DNA of 64,000 nucleotides from GCA-2718815 sp963578105 (GTDB taxonomy: Bacteria > Planctomycetota > Planctomycetia > Pirellulales > Pirellulaceae): positions 1-64,000 of the forward strand of contig CAUZBP010000018.1 of assembly GCA_963578105.1 (NCBI GenBank). The letters run 5' to 3'. The notes beneath the pieces are model-generated. The model was given only the letters and a program-made list of their open reading frames with translations. It had not been told where the DNA came from and made no database searches. Position 1 is the stretch's first letter, and each line of letters opens with the position of its first letter. The position numbers and the translations under genes were made by a program. Below, piece by piece: positions 56,590-64,000 of this stretch.

Positions 56590-56663
56590 GAGATGGGGGC
56601 TCAGTCGCCGAACGTGACCGGGCAACAGGTGTCACCAAGTCCCGGTTGTTGTTCAACCGACAC

Positions 56664-58226
56664 CTAGTTCTCCGACTCGTTTCCCTCTTCCGCGTTTTGC
56701 AACCACTCGAGATTGAATCGTGCCACACTGATCTTTTCACAGTCGCCCGTTTTACCATTGGTATACAAGCAGAGAATGGTTTCGTCCGGCGTGACTGCCA
56801 GATCGCTATAGCGACAGGGATTGGGTTCGAGGACCCGGGAAATTGGCCAGGTCACGCCTTCATCAAAGCTCAGACGCACCGTCATGTTCTTTGCCGGACT
56901 GCCACCTGGTGGATTGGAAAAGAGCAGGATGTTCTCTTTTCCATCTTGGCTACTGGAGAAGCGCGCCAGACCCGCATGCAGGTTTCGGCATCTCACATCT
57001 TCGTGTTGACCGTGCTGGCGGAAACTCTCGCCGCCGTCAGCGCTGCGTGCAAAATGCCGTTTGCCGGTGCGAAGCGAGTTCTTGCGATACGTGACGTAGA
57101 TGCCGCCGTCGGTTGTTTCCACCAGGTTCACTTCATCGGAACCCTCTGGCAGGACGGCACCAGCTCGCCAACTCTTTCCATTGTCGTCACTATACAACAA
57201 GCCACCCCGAACCCCCGGCACCTGTCCGGGCTCACCTGCCTTGTAAAGAAACGCTGGTAGAACCAGACGACCGGCAAAAGGTTCAGAGACCAGTTGGATG
57301 CCGTGAACACAGTTGTTGGTCCAGGCGACCCAACCATCGTCGTTTGGTTGTGGCCTGACGTAGAAGGGATCGGACCAGTGTTGTCCCTCATCGGTACTTT
57401 GGATCAGCCAGAATCCACCGCCCTGTTGGGCGTATTTGCTGAAGTAACCCAGATCGTCCACCACGCCGTCGGGCATTTTCCAAAAGGCGACAAAGACTGT
57501 ACCGGTGGTGCGGTCTTCGAAGATAGGCCCCAGAAAAGCGGAGATGCCGGGCTCCTGGAAAATGACTTCCTGGCGCTGCCAGGTTCTCCCGTCATCTTCG
57601 CTGCGTGACATCATGACGTCGATTCGGTGACCGCTGTCGGCCATGGAGTGATGACGTTTTTGACAGACGGCAATCACTGTTCCCCGCGCCGTGACGAGCA
57701 GCCCCGGCAGGTGTACGCCGAATCCGTCGTACTCGTGATATTTCGTTCGTGTAAAGTCGATTTCGACCGGTATTTTGGCGAGGGCCTGAACCTCTTGTCG
57801 GGTCATCCCTTCCAGGTGGATGATCGCTGTTTTGGGTTCGCCGGTGCTGTAATAGATGTGGCCGACCGCCCGCTGGTCACGCTTCCAGTGGGGTACGGGT
57901 GCCTGGGTCAAGGTGTCGCCGAGGCCGGGAAAAAGTACATCAACTTTTTCAAAGAATGGTTTGTCTTTTCGGGCCTCCACCTGGTCATCGGCTGCAAGAC
58001 TGGTTGTGATAAAGGTTGGTTGCTTGTGTTCCTGCCCCGGTGTTTCTGCCAGCGAATTTTCATCCTGCAATGCAGACAGGCTTCGCTCGTCCAGCGGTTC
58101 GTTGGAGCACCCGAAGGCTACGAGCAGCACAGCCAACAGAATGGTGGGGTTGAATCGCTGGATCCCGAGCGCGTGGTCGGTATTCGGGCCGCTGTCGCGC
58201 TGGCCAGGAAGGAAATGTTTCAACAT
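56664..58226 (-). CDS. Sialidase-like (exo-alpha-sialidase) lipoprotein
   Basis: 520 residues from ATG 58226 (a longer frame to 58304 exists). A hydrophobic segment with lipobox LLVAFGC-SNE anchors it as lipoprotein. A six-bladed propeller follows with Asp-boxes SEDDGRTWQ, STDEGQHWS, SDDNGKSWR, SADGGESFR and SFDEGVTWP. GH33 enzymes release terminal sialic acid; some planctomycete members instead act on other sugars, so specificity is open. The arginine triad could not be placed confidently. Convergent with the propeller glycosidase-like gene. It is a paralogue of the interrupted sialidase at 41923. Confidence 0.88.
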   Translation of the reverse strand: MLKHFLPGQRDSGPNTDHALGIQRFNPTILLAVLLVAFGCSNEPLDERSLSALQDENSLAETPGQEHKQPTFITTSLAADDQVEARKDKPFFEKVDVLFPGLGDTLTQAPVPHWKRDQRAVGHIYYSTGEPKTAIIHLEGMTRQEVQALAKIPVEIDFTRTKYHEYDGFGVHLPGLLVTARGTVIAVCQKRHHSMADSGHRIDVMMSRSEDDGRTWQRQEVIFQEPGISAFLGPIFEDRTTGTVFVAFWKMPDGVVDDLGYFSKYAQQGGGFWLIQSTDEGQHWSDPFYVRPQPNDDGWVAWTNNCVHGIQLVSEPFAGRLVLPAFLYKAGEPGQVPGVRGGLLYSDDNGKSWRAGAVLPEGSDEVNLVETTDGGIYVTYRKNSLRTGKRHFARSADGGESFRQHGQHEDVRCRNLHAGLARFSSSQDGKENILLFSNPPGGSPAKNMTVRLSFDEGVTWPISRVLEPNPCRYSDLAVTPDETILCLYTNGKTGDCEKISVARFNLEWLQNAEEGNESEN

Positions 58227-58365
58227 GGTCCGGTATTTCGTAGTGAATGATAAAAGCGATTTTTCCCCGGCAGATGCCGACGGATGATCAAGCAGGGTAT
58301 GCACAGCTTAAGCCAGTTGGTCATTCAAATCTACAGTGATGGTATGAATCTCCACCGGATGTGGT

Positions 58366-60039
58366 TTAAGAGATTGGGTACGTGTATTCCCCCTTTTCAT
58401 TGTCGACTACTTTTTTCGCGTCCAGTACGTTTTGCACAAGCAACTCCACATGCTGTTCCTCGACAAAAGGAGATAGCATGTACGACTTGAGACTAACAAT
58501 CGATTCACCATCGTTTGTGTCCCGGTAGCAGTTGGTCATGGACAGGTGAACGGACTGCCCGCGCATTGCCCGTGTTCGCAATTGCTGGAATATGCTGCGG
58601 TTGTATGTGTTGTGTCGTCGTAGTTCGTTACGGGCAGCAGGGTCGGATCGTTCACGTTCCAGGATGGTGCACGTGTCTACACCATCGGGATAAACACGAA
58701 ATAGGGTGACTGGTCCACCACTGTCTCTATTCAGCACCGTGATCGAAAGGTGTTGCTCCAACTGCTGGCGCAGCAGTTCGGCCATTTCCACAAGGTGTCC
58801 CAGTAGCGCGCGCATGCCTGTTTTTCCAAATAAGTTCAAGTTGGCATACGCTGCCAACACGCCACAGCCGCTGCGCGATGTTTCCAGCGTATAAAGTCCC
58901 GGATGTTGTTGACCTGTTTGGAATAAATAGGGCGTTTCATGACGTTTACGCAGCAGTGGTTGCATGTCCTGACGTGCACGAACGAGAAAGAGACTTGAGA
59001 CATACGGGGTAAAACCAGTCTTGTGAAAATCGATTCCGACGGAGTCGGCCAGATGTAACTTAGATATGCGGCGGTGGACCGTGGCCAACGCCCGTAGTGT
59101 CGGTTGGCGAAACCCCAACTCGTTTTCTTCAAAGTCGTAGTCGTTAAACACGGACCATGCCCAACCAATCACGGCGTCGGCGTGGATATGTGGACTGTAG
59201 TCGAGCTTGTATTCATCCACCAACTGATTCCGTAAATGCGTCATCGATTCCAGGTCATCGATTCCAAACGCGTCAGTGGTTCCCATTGTCGCGATCATGG
59301 CGACAATTTTGTTCCCATTTTCGATTGCCTGTCGCGCTGCCACCTCCAACTGATCAATCTGCATATGGTTTTGGGTGTCAGTGGGCACTTCAATGGCGCT
59401 TTTGGTTCCCAATCCCAACCAGCCCGCCACATGAAGTCGACAGGAATGACTCTGGGTCGAGGCAAGGATGACGCCGTTCTGTCCAACGCCGTGTGTCATC
59501 GCATCGGGAAATGCTTTTTCAACGCCCAGCTTGAGGCCGTAAAGGAGTGTGCCCGTGCCACCAAACGTGAACACTCCGTCCGCCTTTTCTGGATCGTAGC
59601 CGATCAACCGGCATGCCATGGCAGTCACGTTCACTTCAGCCACCCCTACCTCGGCAGACGAATCCTCGGAGACCAGGTTTGGGTTGTAGATGGTTGGTAG
59701 CAGCCAACCGATGATGGCTGGAATGGATGCTGGCGCGTCGACGTTCATTTGAATATGCGGATGACCCCAAACGGGCATTCCCTGCAGCTTGTCCACGAGT
59801 AACTGAGTAACCCGTTCGACATCGCTGATGTGGGTGGGTACCAGCGTTTTCCGGGCTGCTTCGTAATCCGGTTGCTGCCTCTTGCCCAGGGTCGCGCTTT
59901 CCAATTTCATCGCATCGACCTGGTTCAATGTGCGAAGTATGGAAACGACAAGGTCTGTGTCGTGTGTTGGATCCGATGTGGGGCTTGGAAAGGCCTCACG
60001 TAGCCGTGCCAAAATGTCGTGGTAGGCCGCGATTGTCAT
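58366..60039 (-). CDS. Group II PLP-dependent decarboxylase
   Basis: 557 residues. Fold-type I PLP enzyme of the glutamate/aromatic-amino-acid/aspartate decarboxylase group: FTFGGTGTLLYG (158-169), Ser196-Gln-Ser-His198, TMGTTDAFGID (251-261), HIHADA with Asp288, and Lys340 in GIDFHKTGF as the Schiff-base lysine. The size fits aspartate 1-decarboxylase-like or glutamate-decarboxylase-like members. It would remove the alpha-carboxyl of an amino acid in the cytoplasm. No transporter or partner gene is adjacent, so the substrate cannot be narrowed. The gene is separated from the sialidase by 140 bp on the same strand. Confidence 0.9.
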   Translation of the reverse strand: MTIAAYHDILARLREAFPSPTSDPTHDTDLVVSILRTLNQVDAMKLESATLGKRQQPDYEAARKTLVPTHISDVERVTQLLVDKLQGMPVWGHPHIQMNVDAPASIPAIIGWLLPTIYNPNLVSEDSSAEVGVAEVNVTAMACRLIGYDPEKADGVFTFGGTGTLLYGLKLGVEKAFPDAMTHGVGQNGVILASTQSHSCRLHVAGWLGLGTKSAIEVPTDTQNHMQIDQLEVAARQAIENGNKIVAMIATMGTTDAFGIDDLESMTHLRNQLVDEYKLDYSPHIHADAVIGWAWSVFNDYDFEENELGFRQPTLRALATVHRRISKLHLADSVGIDFHKTGFTPYVSSLFLVRARQDMQPLLRKRHETPYLFQTGQQHPGLYTLETSRSGCGVLAAYANLNLFGKTGMRALLGHLVEMAELLRQQLEQHLSITVLNRDSGGPVTLFRVYPDGVDTCTILERERSDPAARNELRRHNTYNRSIFQQLRTRAMRGQSVHLSMTNCYRDTNDGESIVSLKSYMLSPFVEEQHVELLVQNVLDAKKVVDNEKGEYTYPIS

Positions 60040-60754
60040 CGTGTTGCCGTTATATCGATCCTTCCGTCGCTTGGTTACCGTGCTTCTATCGTATCGCTAT
60101 GGGCGGTCGGCGCGAATCAACGACCGATCTCGTTTGCAGGACTACCCTGGTGAGTAACATGAGGGCGCGGAACCGGCCGGGATCCGCCTTTCTGCAGTCA
60201 GCCGGAATGGTAGCCAGTTGAAGTGTTCCGACCCTACGCTGGATCGGATTCCGGCAAGCAGGGAAAAATCCGGTTCAATTCTGTCCCAGTCTGAAGTTTT
60301 CGTGGGGGAAAATTCCGGAAAATGTCTTCGCAGACAAATGATCCTGCTTGATTGAATCCGCACAATGACCAAGCTTACCATGTTGCTCACGGTTGGGAAC
60401 TGAGTGTTCGGTCTTCAACTCGAAGAACGCTGCTGCGTCGTTGATTCCGGTGTTTTCATGCTGCCGCAGGAAAAACACAACTGCTACCCAAGCCGTTTCC
60501 GTACGCGTCAGCCGGCAACATTCGGGAGGATTTCCTCAGCTTCTGGTGCTGAAAAACCAAGCCTTACGGGCGTGGAGATTGTTGCAGAAAAGGAATAGAA
60601 TTTAACAGCTGGGTCAGTCGGGATTTCCAGTCGTCCTGTTGTGTCGGGGGGCAGTGTGACGTTAAGAGGCGTCTGAAGCACCTGCAACGAACTTGCAGTG
60701 GTATCGGAGCGAAGCGTTACGAACGGTTTGACGCCGGATAAAAGGATCTGAATC
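60040..60754. other. Gene-free spacer, divergent
   Basis: 715 bases between the decarboxylase and the plus-strand ABC operon. The ribosome site AAGGAT (60742-60747) belongs to the gene at 60755. A minus-strand frame (60508-60771) overlaps that start and has no signature. I saw no terminator, repeat or RNA gene here. Confidence 0.55.
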
Positions 60755-61993
60755 ATGCGAAGTTTCTGCACTATGGCCGTGCTGGCGATTCACCTCCACA
60801 TCGTCCTGGATGCGGGAAGGAGTCATGCGTGTAATATTCCTGTGTTCCGATACGCACTTCAGCGCTGGGAACCGGACAATTACGAGTTGGTCGTTTTACA
60901 CCATGAATCGTTGAACGACGAGCAATTGGAACTGTTGCAAACACTTGAAGTGGCCAGGGAGGATCCCGTGTCGCCGGTCAATATCAATGTGCGCCTTGTC
61001 GCTTTGGACCAACCGCTGCAGCAGCGGGACCAACAGCTGTTAAGTCAAGTTGACCCTCCGGACGTGTCGCCGTGGATGTTGGTCAGCTATCCGGCGTTTA
61101 CGAACACGGATCGACTCGCGTTCAGCGCTCCGTTCAACACGGAAACTGTGCAGGCGTTGCTCGATTCGCCCCTGCGACGCGTGGTTGTTGAACGGATTCT
61201 GTCCGGTGATTCGGCTGTCTGGGTACTGATCGAATCGGGAAACCAAGTGCAGGATGATGCGGCGGAGCAAGTACTCAAGCGATGCCTTCAACAACTTGAA
61301 AAGACGCTCCAACTGCCAGGTCCGGTCGAAAATGAAATCGATGATTTGTTCCCCACGGAGCAGTCGGCTTCCCCGGATGAGCAGGAACATCCTCCGATCC
61401 GTTTTGAATTGATCCGGATTTCTCGAGAAGTCGAGAACGAGCGAGTCTTTGTATCGATGCTTATCAACAGTGAGCCGGGTCTCCACGAATTTGATGAACC
61501 TGTTGCAATTCCAATTTTTGGTCGGGCGCGGTCCCACTTCGCGTTGGTTGGTCGAGGGATCAACGAGGAGAACATCGAAGAGTCCTGTCAATTCCTCGTG
61601 GGTGCCTGTTCCTGTGAAGTGAAATCACAAAATCCGGGTGCCGACTTACTTGTCCGAGCAAATTGGGAGAGTGTTGTTACCGATGAGGATTACGACGATG
61701 TGTCTTCCCTGCAGTTAACCGGTTTGGGGTCTTTAGAAATAGAACAGCCACAGGCTGAAATGTCCGGTGAAACGTCACCTACCGAGGTGACGCAAGAGAA
61801 ACCGACGCTTCCTGCGGAAGACGTCAACAGCGAGGTACAGGGCGTACCGCTGACGAAGGTTTCGAACAAACGGATGTACCTGTCGACAGCGGTCGTTCTC
61901 GCCTTGGGGCTAGTTGTTGTGACTGTCGGCACCGTGTTGATCAAATATCGTCAAACCAATGGGTCCAATGGGGCTGAAGGACGTTTACGGTAG
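60755..61993 (+). CDS. Secreted, C-terminally anchored planctomycete protein of unknown function
   Basis: 412 residues. Signal peptide at the N-terminus (MAVLAIHLHIVLDAG, mature near HACNIPVF). A soluble domain starts CNIPVFRYALQRWEPDNYELVVLHHE; a charged, Glu-rich linker (about 325-365) precedes a single C-terminal helix (about 372-392). The opening CNxPVFRYALxRW is typical of a family conserved in planctomycetes beside ABC permease genes. It probably faces the periplasm and partners with the FtsX-type permease downstream. ATG 60755 has AAGGAT eight bases upstream. No enzymatic motif. Confidence 0.78.
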   Translation: MRSFCTMAVLAIHLHIVLDAGRSHACNIPVFRYALQRWEPDNYELVVLHHESLNDEQLELLQTLEVAREDPVSPVNINVRLVALDQPLQQRDQQLLSQVDPPDVSPWMLVSYPAFTNTDRLAFSAPFNTETVQALLDSPLRRVVVERILSGDSAVWVLIESGNQVQDDAAEQVLKRCLQQLEKTLQLPGPVENEIDDLFPTEQSASPDEQEHPPIRFELIRISREVENERVFVSMLINSEPGLHEFDEPVAIPIFGRARSHFALVGRGINEENIEESCQFLVGACSCEVKSQNPGADLLVRANWESVVTDEDYDDVSSLQLTGLGSLEIEQPQAEMSGETSPTEVTQEKPTLPAEDVNSEVQGVPLTKVSNKRMYLSTAVVLALGLVVVTVGTVLIKYRQTNGSNGAEGRLR

Positions 61994-62177
61994 TGGTGGA
62001 ACTGCGGACGGGGAGGAAGGTGGGACAACGGGTCTTTCGGTGTTCGTTTTGGAACTCCAGCACAACCATTGTGGCTGGGATTTCAAGATCGAGGATGTCC
62101 CGACCCCTGCCCGAACTACTCGTTGGTTCCAGTTGGTTTTGTTTCCTCGACCCGCAAGTCAAGTCTGCCGGGCAATA

Positions 62178-62206
62178 ACAATTGACTCTGAAAAACAATT
62201 GACTCT
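62178..62206. repeat. 17-bp direct duplication before the permease start
   Basis: ACAATTGACTCT occurs at 62178-62189 and again at 62195-62206, a 17-bp period with one base difference in the following A-run. Each copy contains TTGACT, a -35-like box. It ends four bases before ATG 62211. Confidence 0.6.
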
Positions 62207-62210
62207 AAAA

Positions 62211-63443
62211 ATGAAACTCAGCCATTTAGTTTGGAGAGAAATTGCCCATCGCCGGGGAAATTTTTGTTTAATGTTGATTTCGGTCGTTTTAGCGGTCGCC
62301 TGTGGCGTGTGTGCCATCACGCTGTTTGACGCGCAGCATCAATACAACCAGCAGCAGATCGGGGTGCTGGACAACGAAATTCGTAAAATCACCAAAAATA
62401 TGGGCTTCAATATTTTAATCCTGCCACGCGATCAGAATTTGGCTGATTTTTACGCGGACGACTTCGCATCTCAAACGATGCCGGAATCTCACGTCGAGCA
62501 ATTGGCCAAAAGTCGTGATGTGTTTACCATTCGTCATTTGCGTCCCGCACTCGTGCGTAAACTTACCTGGCACGAGGAGAATCGGCAGGTGATTTTGATG
62601 GGGGTGCGCGGCGTGGTGCCTTTTGCACATCGTAATCCCAAGAAACCCCTTGCGGATCCTGTTCCGCCCGGCAAGATCGATGTGGGCCATCTGTTGGCTC
62701 AGGAATTGGCAATAGCACCGGGACAGCGCGTGACATTGCTGGGAGTCGATTTCGAGGTGAACAAGGTCAATCCGGTGCGGGGCAACAAGGACGACATTAC
62801 CGTGTGGGTTGATCTTGCTCAGGCTCAACAAATGCTTCATCTGCCGGGTAAGATCAATATGATTCAGGCCTTGGAATGCAACTGTGCGTCCGTTGACCGG
62901 TTGGCCGAGATCGAAGCCGAGGTTTCAGGCGTATTGAAAGACGAGGTACAGGTAGTTGAATTGGCAACCAAGGCCATTGCTCGCGCGAAGGCACGGACAC
63001 GCGTGAGTGCAGAAGGGGAGGCCAGGTTGCAGCGATGGCGACGAATCGCGGCAGCCGTGATTCCTTTGACGATCTTCGCGGCTGGTCTCATGGTGGGCCT
63101 CTTGTCATTTGCAAATGTACGGCAGCGTCTGCAGGAGATTGGTATTTTACGTGCACTGGGCTTGCGATCGAATCAACTGTTGGGGGTCTTATTGGCGAAA
63201 CCGGCGGTGGTCGGTATGGTCGGGGCTGTGCTCGGGTATCTGGTGGGCATCGGCGGAGCCTGGAGCTTGGAGACCGTTTGGTTCATGTCCGCGGATTACC
63301 AGTCCCCGCCACAGTGGGTTTTCAAGTTCACGGTACTCCTGGTGGTGTTGTTGCTGACGCCTCTTTTGACGGTAATGGCTGGTTGGCTGCCGGCGTTTTA
63401 CGCGAGTGGTAAAGATCCCGCGGAAACTTTAAACCTCGAGTAG
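62211..63443 (+). CDS. FtsX/MacB-type ABC transporter permease
   Basis: 410 residues from ATG 62211 (the longer frame from 61959 adds non-family sequence). One N-terminal helix (about 18-38), a large periplasmic domain (about 45-280), then three C-terminal helices, with FANVRQRLQEIGILRALGLRSNQLL as the conserved FtsX cytoplasmic loop and PAETLNLE at the end. Such permeases do not carry solutes through a channel but couple ATP hydrolysis to periplasmic mechanical work or lipoprotein or peptide export. Its ATPase follows 7 bp downstream; the secreted anchored protein precedes it. Confidence 0.88.
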   Translation: MKLSHLVWREIAHRRGNFCLMLISVVLAVACGVCAITLFDAQHQYNQQQIGVLDNEIRKITKNMGFNILILPRDQNLADFYADDFASQTMPESHVEQLAKSRDVFTIRHLRPALVRKLTWHEENRQVILMGVRGVVPFAHRNPKKPLADPVPPGKIDVGHLLAQELAIAPGQRVTLLGVDFEVNKVNPVRGNKDDITVWVDLAQAQQMLHLPGKINMIQALECNCASVDRLAEIEAEVSGVLKDEVQVVELATKAIARAKARTRVSAEGEARLQRWRRIAAAVIPLTIFAAGLMVGLLSFANVRQRLQEIGILRALGLRSNQLLGVLLAKPAVVGMVGAVLGYLVGIGGAWSLETVWFMSADYQSPPQWVFKFTVLLVVLLLTPLLTVMAGWLPAFYASGKDPAETLNLE

Positions 63444-63450
63444 GAATTTG

Positions 63451-64000
63451 ATGTTGCTGGAACTGGAAAATGTGAGCAAAACGTTTTCGTGCAATGATCA
63501 CCCGGTGCGGGCGGTAGAAGAGTTGTCGTTGCAACTCGACCGTGGTCAATTTACGGCGGTGTGTGGTCCCAGCGGATGTGGAAAATCAACATTACTACTG
63601 ATTTGCGGCGGACTCTTGAGACCTGAGACGGGAACCGTGACCCTGCATGGACATGATCTGCTCTCTCTCTCGACCGAAAATCGGGCCAGCGTACGGGCGG
63701 CGCACATTGGCTTTGTGTTTCAGCAGTTTCATTTGGTACCGTACCTGAATGTGCTCGACAACGTGTCGGTGGCGTCCCTCGGCCTACGTCCCGGATCCGC
63801 AGAGGATGGTGGCAGTGTGGAAACACGTGCGTTAGAGTTGATTGACCGCTTTGGTCTGCGAGACAGGATCCAGCATCTTCCCTCGGAACTTTCGACCGGC
63901 GAACGACAGCGCGTGGCGCTGGCTCGCGCCCTACTGAACCGGCCGAAGTTACTGCTGGCGGATGAACCGACAGGAAATCTGGACGAGGACAACAGCCAAG
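63451..64000 (+). CDS. ABC transporter ATP-binding protein, 3' end cut by the window
   Basis: 183 residues visible, still open at the window end. Walker A GPSGCGKST, Q-loop FQQFHLV, signature LSTGE-RQR (one change from LSGGE), Walker B LLLADEPTGNLD. The sequence is of the LolD/MacB/FtsE class that works with FtsX-type permeases. ATG 63451 has AGGA at 63442-63445, 7 bp after the permease stop, so permease and ATPase are one operon. It would energise the permease from the cytoplasmic side. Confidence 0.92.
   Translation, partial: MLLELENVSKTFSCNDHPVRAVEELSLQLDRGQFTAVCGPSGCGKSTLLLICGGLLRPETGTVTLHGHDLLSLSTENRASVRAAHIGFVFQQFHLVPYLNVLDNVSVASLGLRPGSAEDGGSVETRALELIDRFGLRDRIQHLPSELSTGERQRVALARALLNRPKLLLADEPTGNLDEDNSQ

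Noticed and set aside
60508..60771. Minus-strand ORF of 87 residues
   Set aside because: It covers the ribosome site and start of the well-supported gene at 60755 and has no signature.

Overview
The window looks like chromosomal DNA of a planctomycete (class Planctomycetia, Pirellulales/Planctomycetales type). The support is the combination of families: a DUF1549/DUF1553 plus DUF1501 pair, a CxPSR sulfatase, a DUF1080 protein, a YTV-type repeat protein, a MoxR-DUF58-BatA-VWA operon divergent from a terpenoid-toroid/DUF4159 protein, a BRCT-MerR-TPR fusion, many Tat-type leaders (RRxF) and weak Shine-Dalgarno use. Base composition is moderate throughout. I saw no transposase, integrase, prophage or CRISPR array. 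Species cannot be read from the sequence.

Layout. 1-1.2 kb: end of a PfkB sugar kinase, then a sugar-phosphate isomerase/epimerase. 1.3-6.3 kb: two divergent paralogous GT-C membrane glycosyltransferases and an SGNH esterase-like protein. 6.4-11 kb: TPR/coiled-coil/thioredoxin-fold fusion, DUF1080 protein, PhyH dioxygenase. 11-16 kb (minus): envelope block of DgkA, LptD-like protein and a third GT-C protein. 16-25.7 kb: toroid/DUF4159 protein, divergent from MoxR, DUF58, BatA-like and VWA genes. 25.8-39 kb: mainly housekeeping: lipoate ligase, HEAT protein, ferritin-like protein, YTV protein, BRCT-MerR-TPR regulator, second TIM-barrel isomerase, UvrA, dGTPase-like HD enzyme, PIN-TRAM protein, CPXCG protein, F420-reductase-like dehydrogenase, a possible structured RNA, and tRNA-Arg(CCG).

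39.5-60 kb is the accessory part: a small two-helix membrane protein with its own terminator and dyad, an FGE-like protein, a sialidase gene interrupted by one in-frame TAG, a lipoprotein sulfatase, the DUF1553-DUF1501 pair, a holin-like protein, and an exported cluster made of a Tat/LamG/dimethylformamidase-beta-like protein behind a 24-bp tandem repeat, a PQQ-type propeller protein, an unknown Tat protein and a five-bladed-propeller glycosidase-like protein, facing a sialidase lipoprotein. A group II PLP decarboxylase follows. 60.7-64 kb: an ABC export operon (single-span secreted protein, FtsX-type permease, ATPase cut by the window edge).

Reading together: the exported enzymes (sulfatase, two sialidases, propeller glycosidase, LamG/DMFase-like, DUF1501/1553) fit a lifestyle of degrading sulfated or sialylated polymers. 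The GT-C, LptD and DgkA genes serve the outer envelope. The MoxR block is a conserved chaperone/VWA system whose client is not established. The best leads for something undescribed are the Tat cluster at 50.0-58.2 kb, the amber-interrupted sialidase, the structured RNA candidate at 39.1 kb and the palindromic divergent promoter at 18.7 kb.
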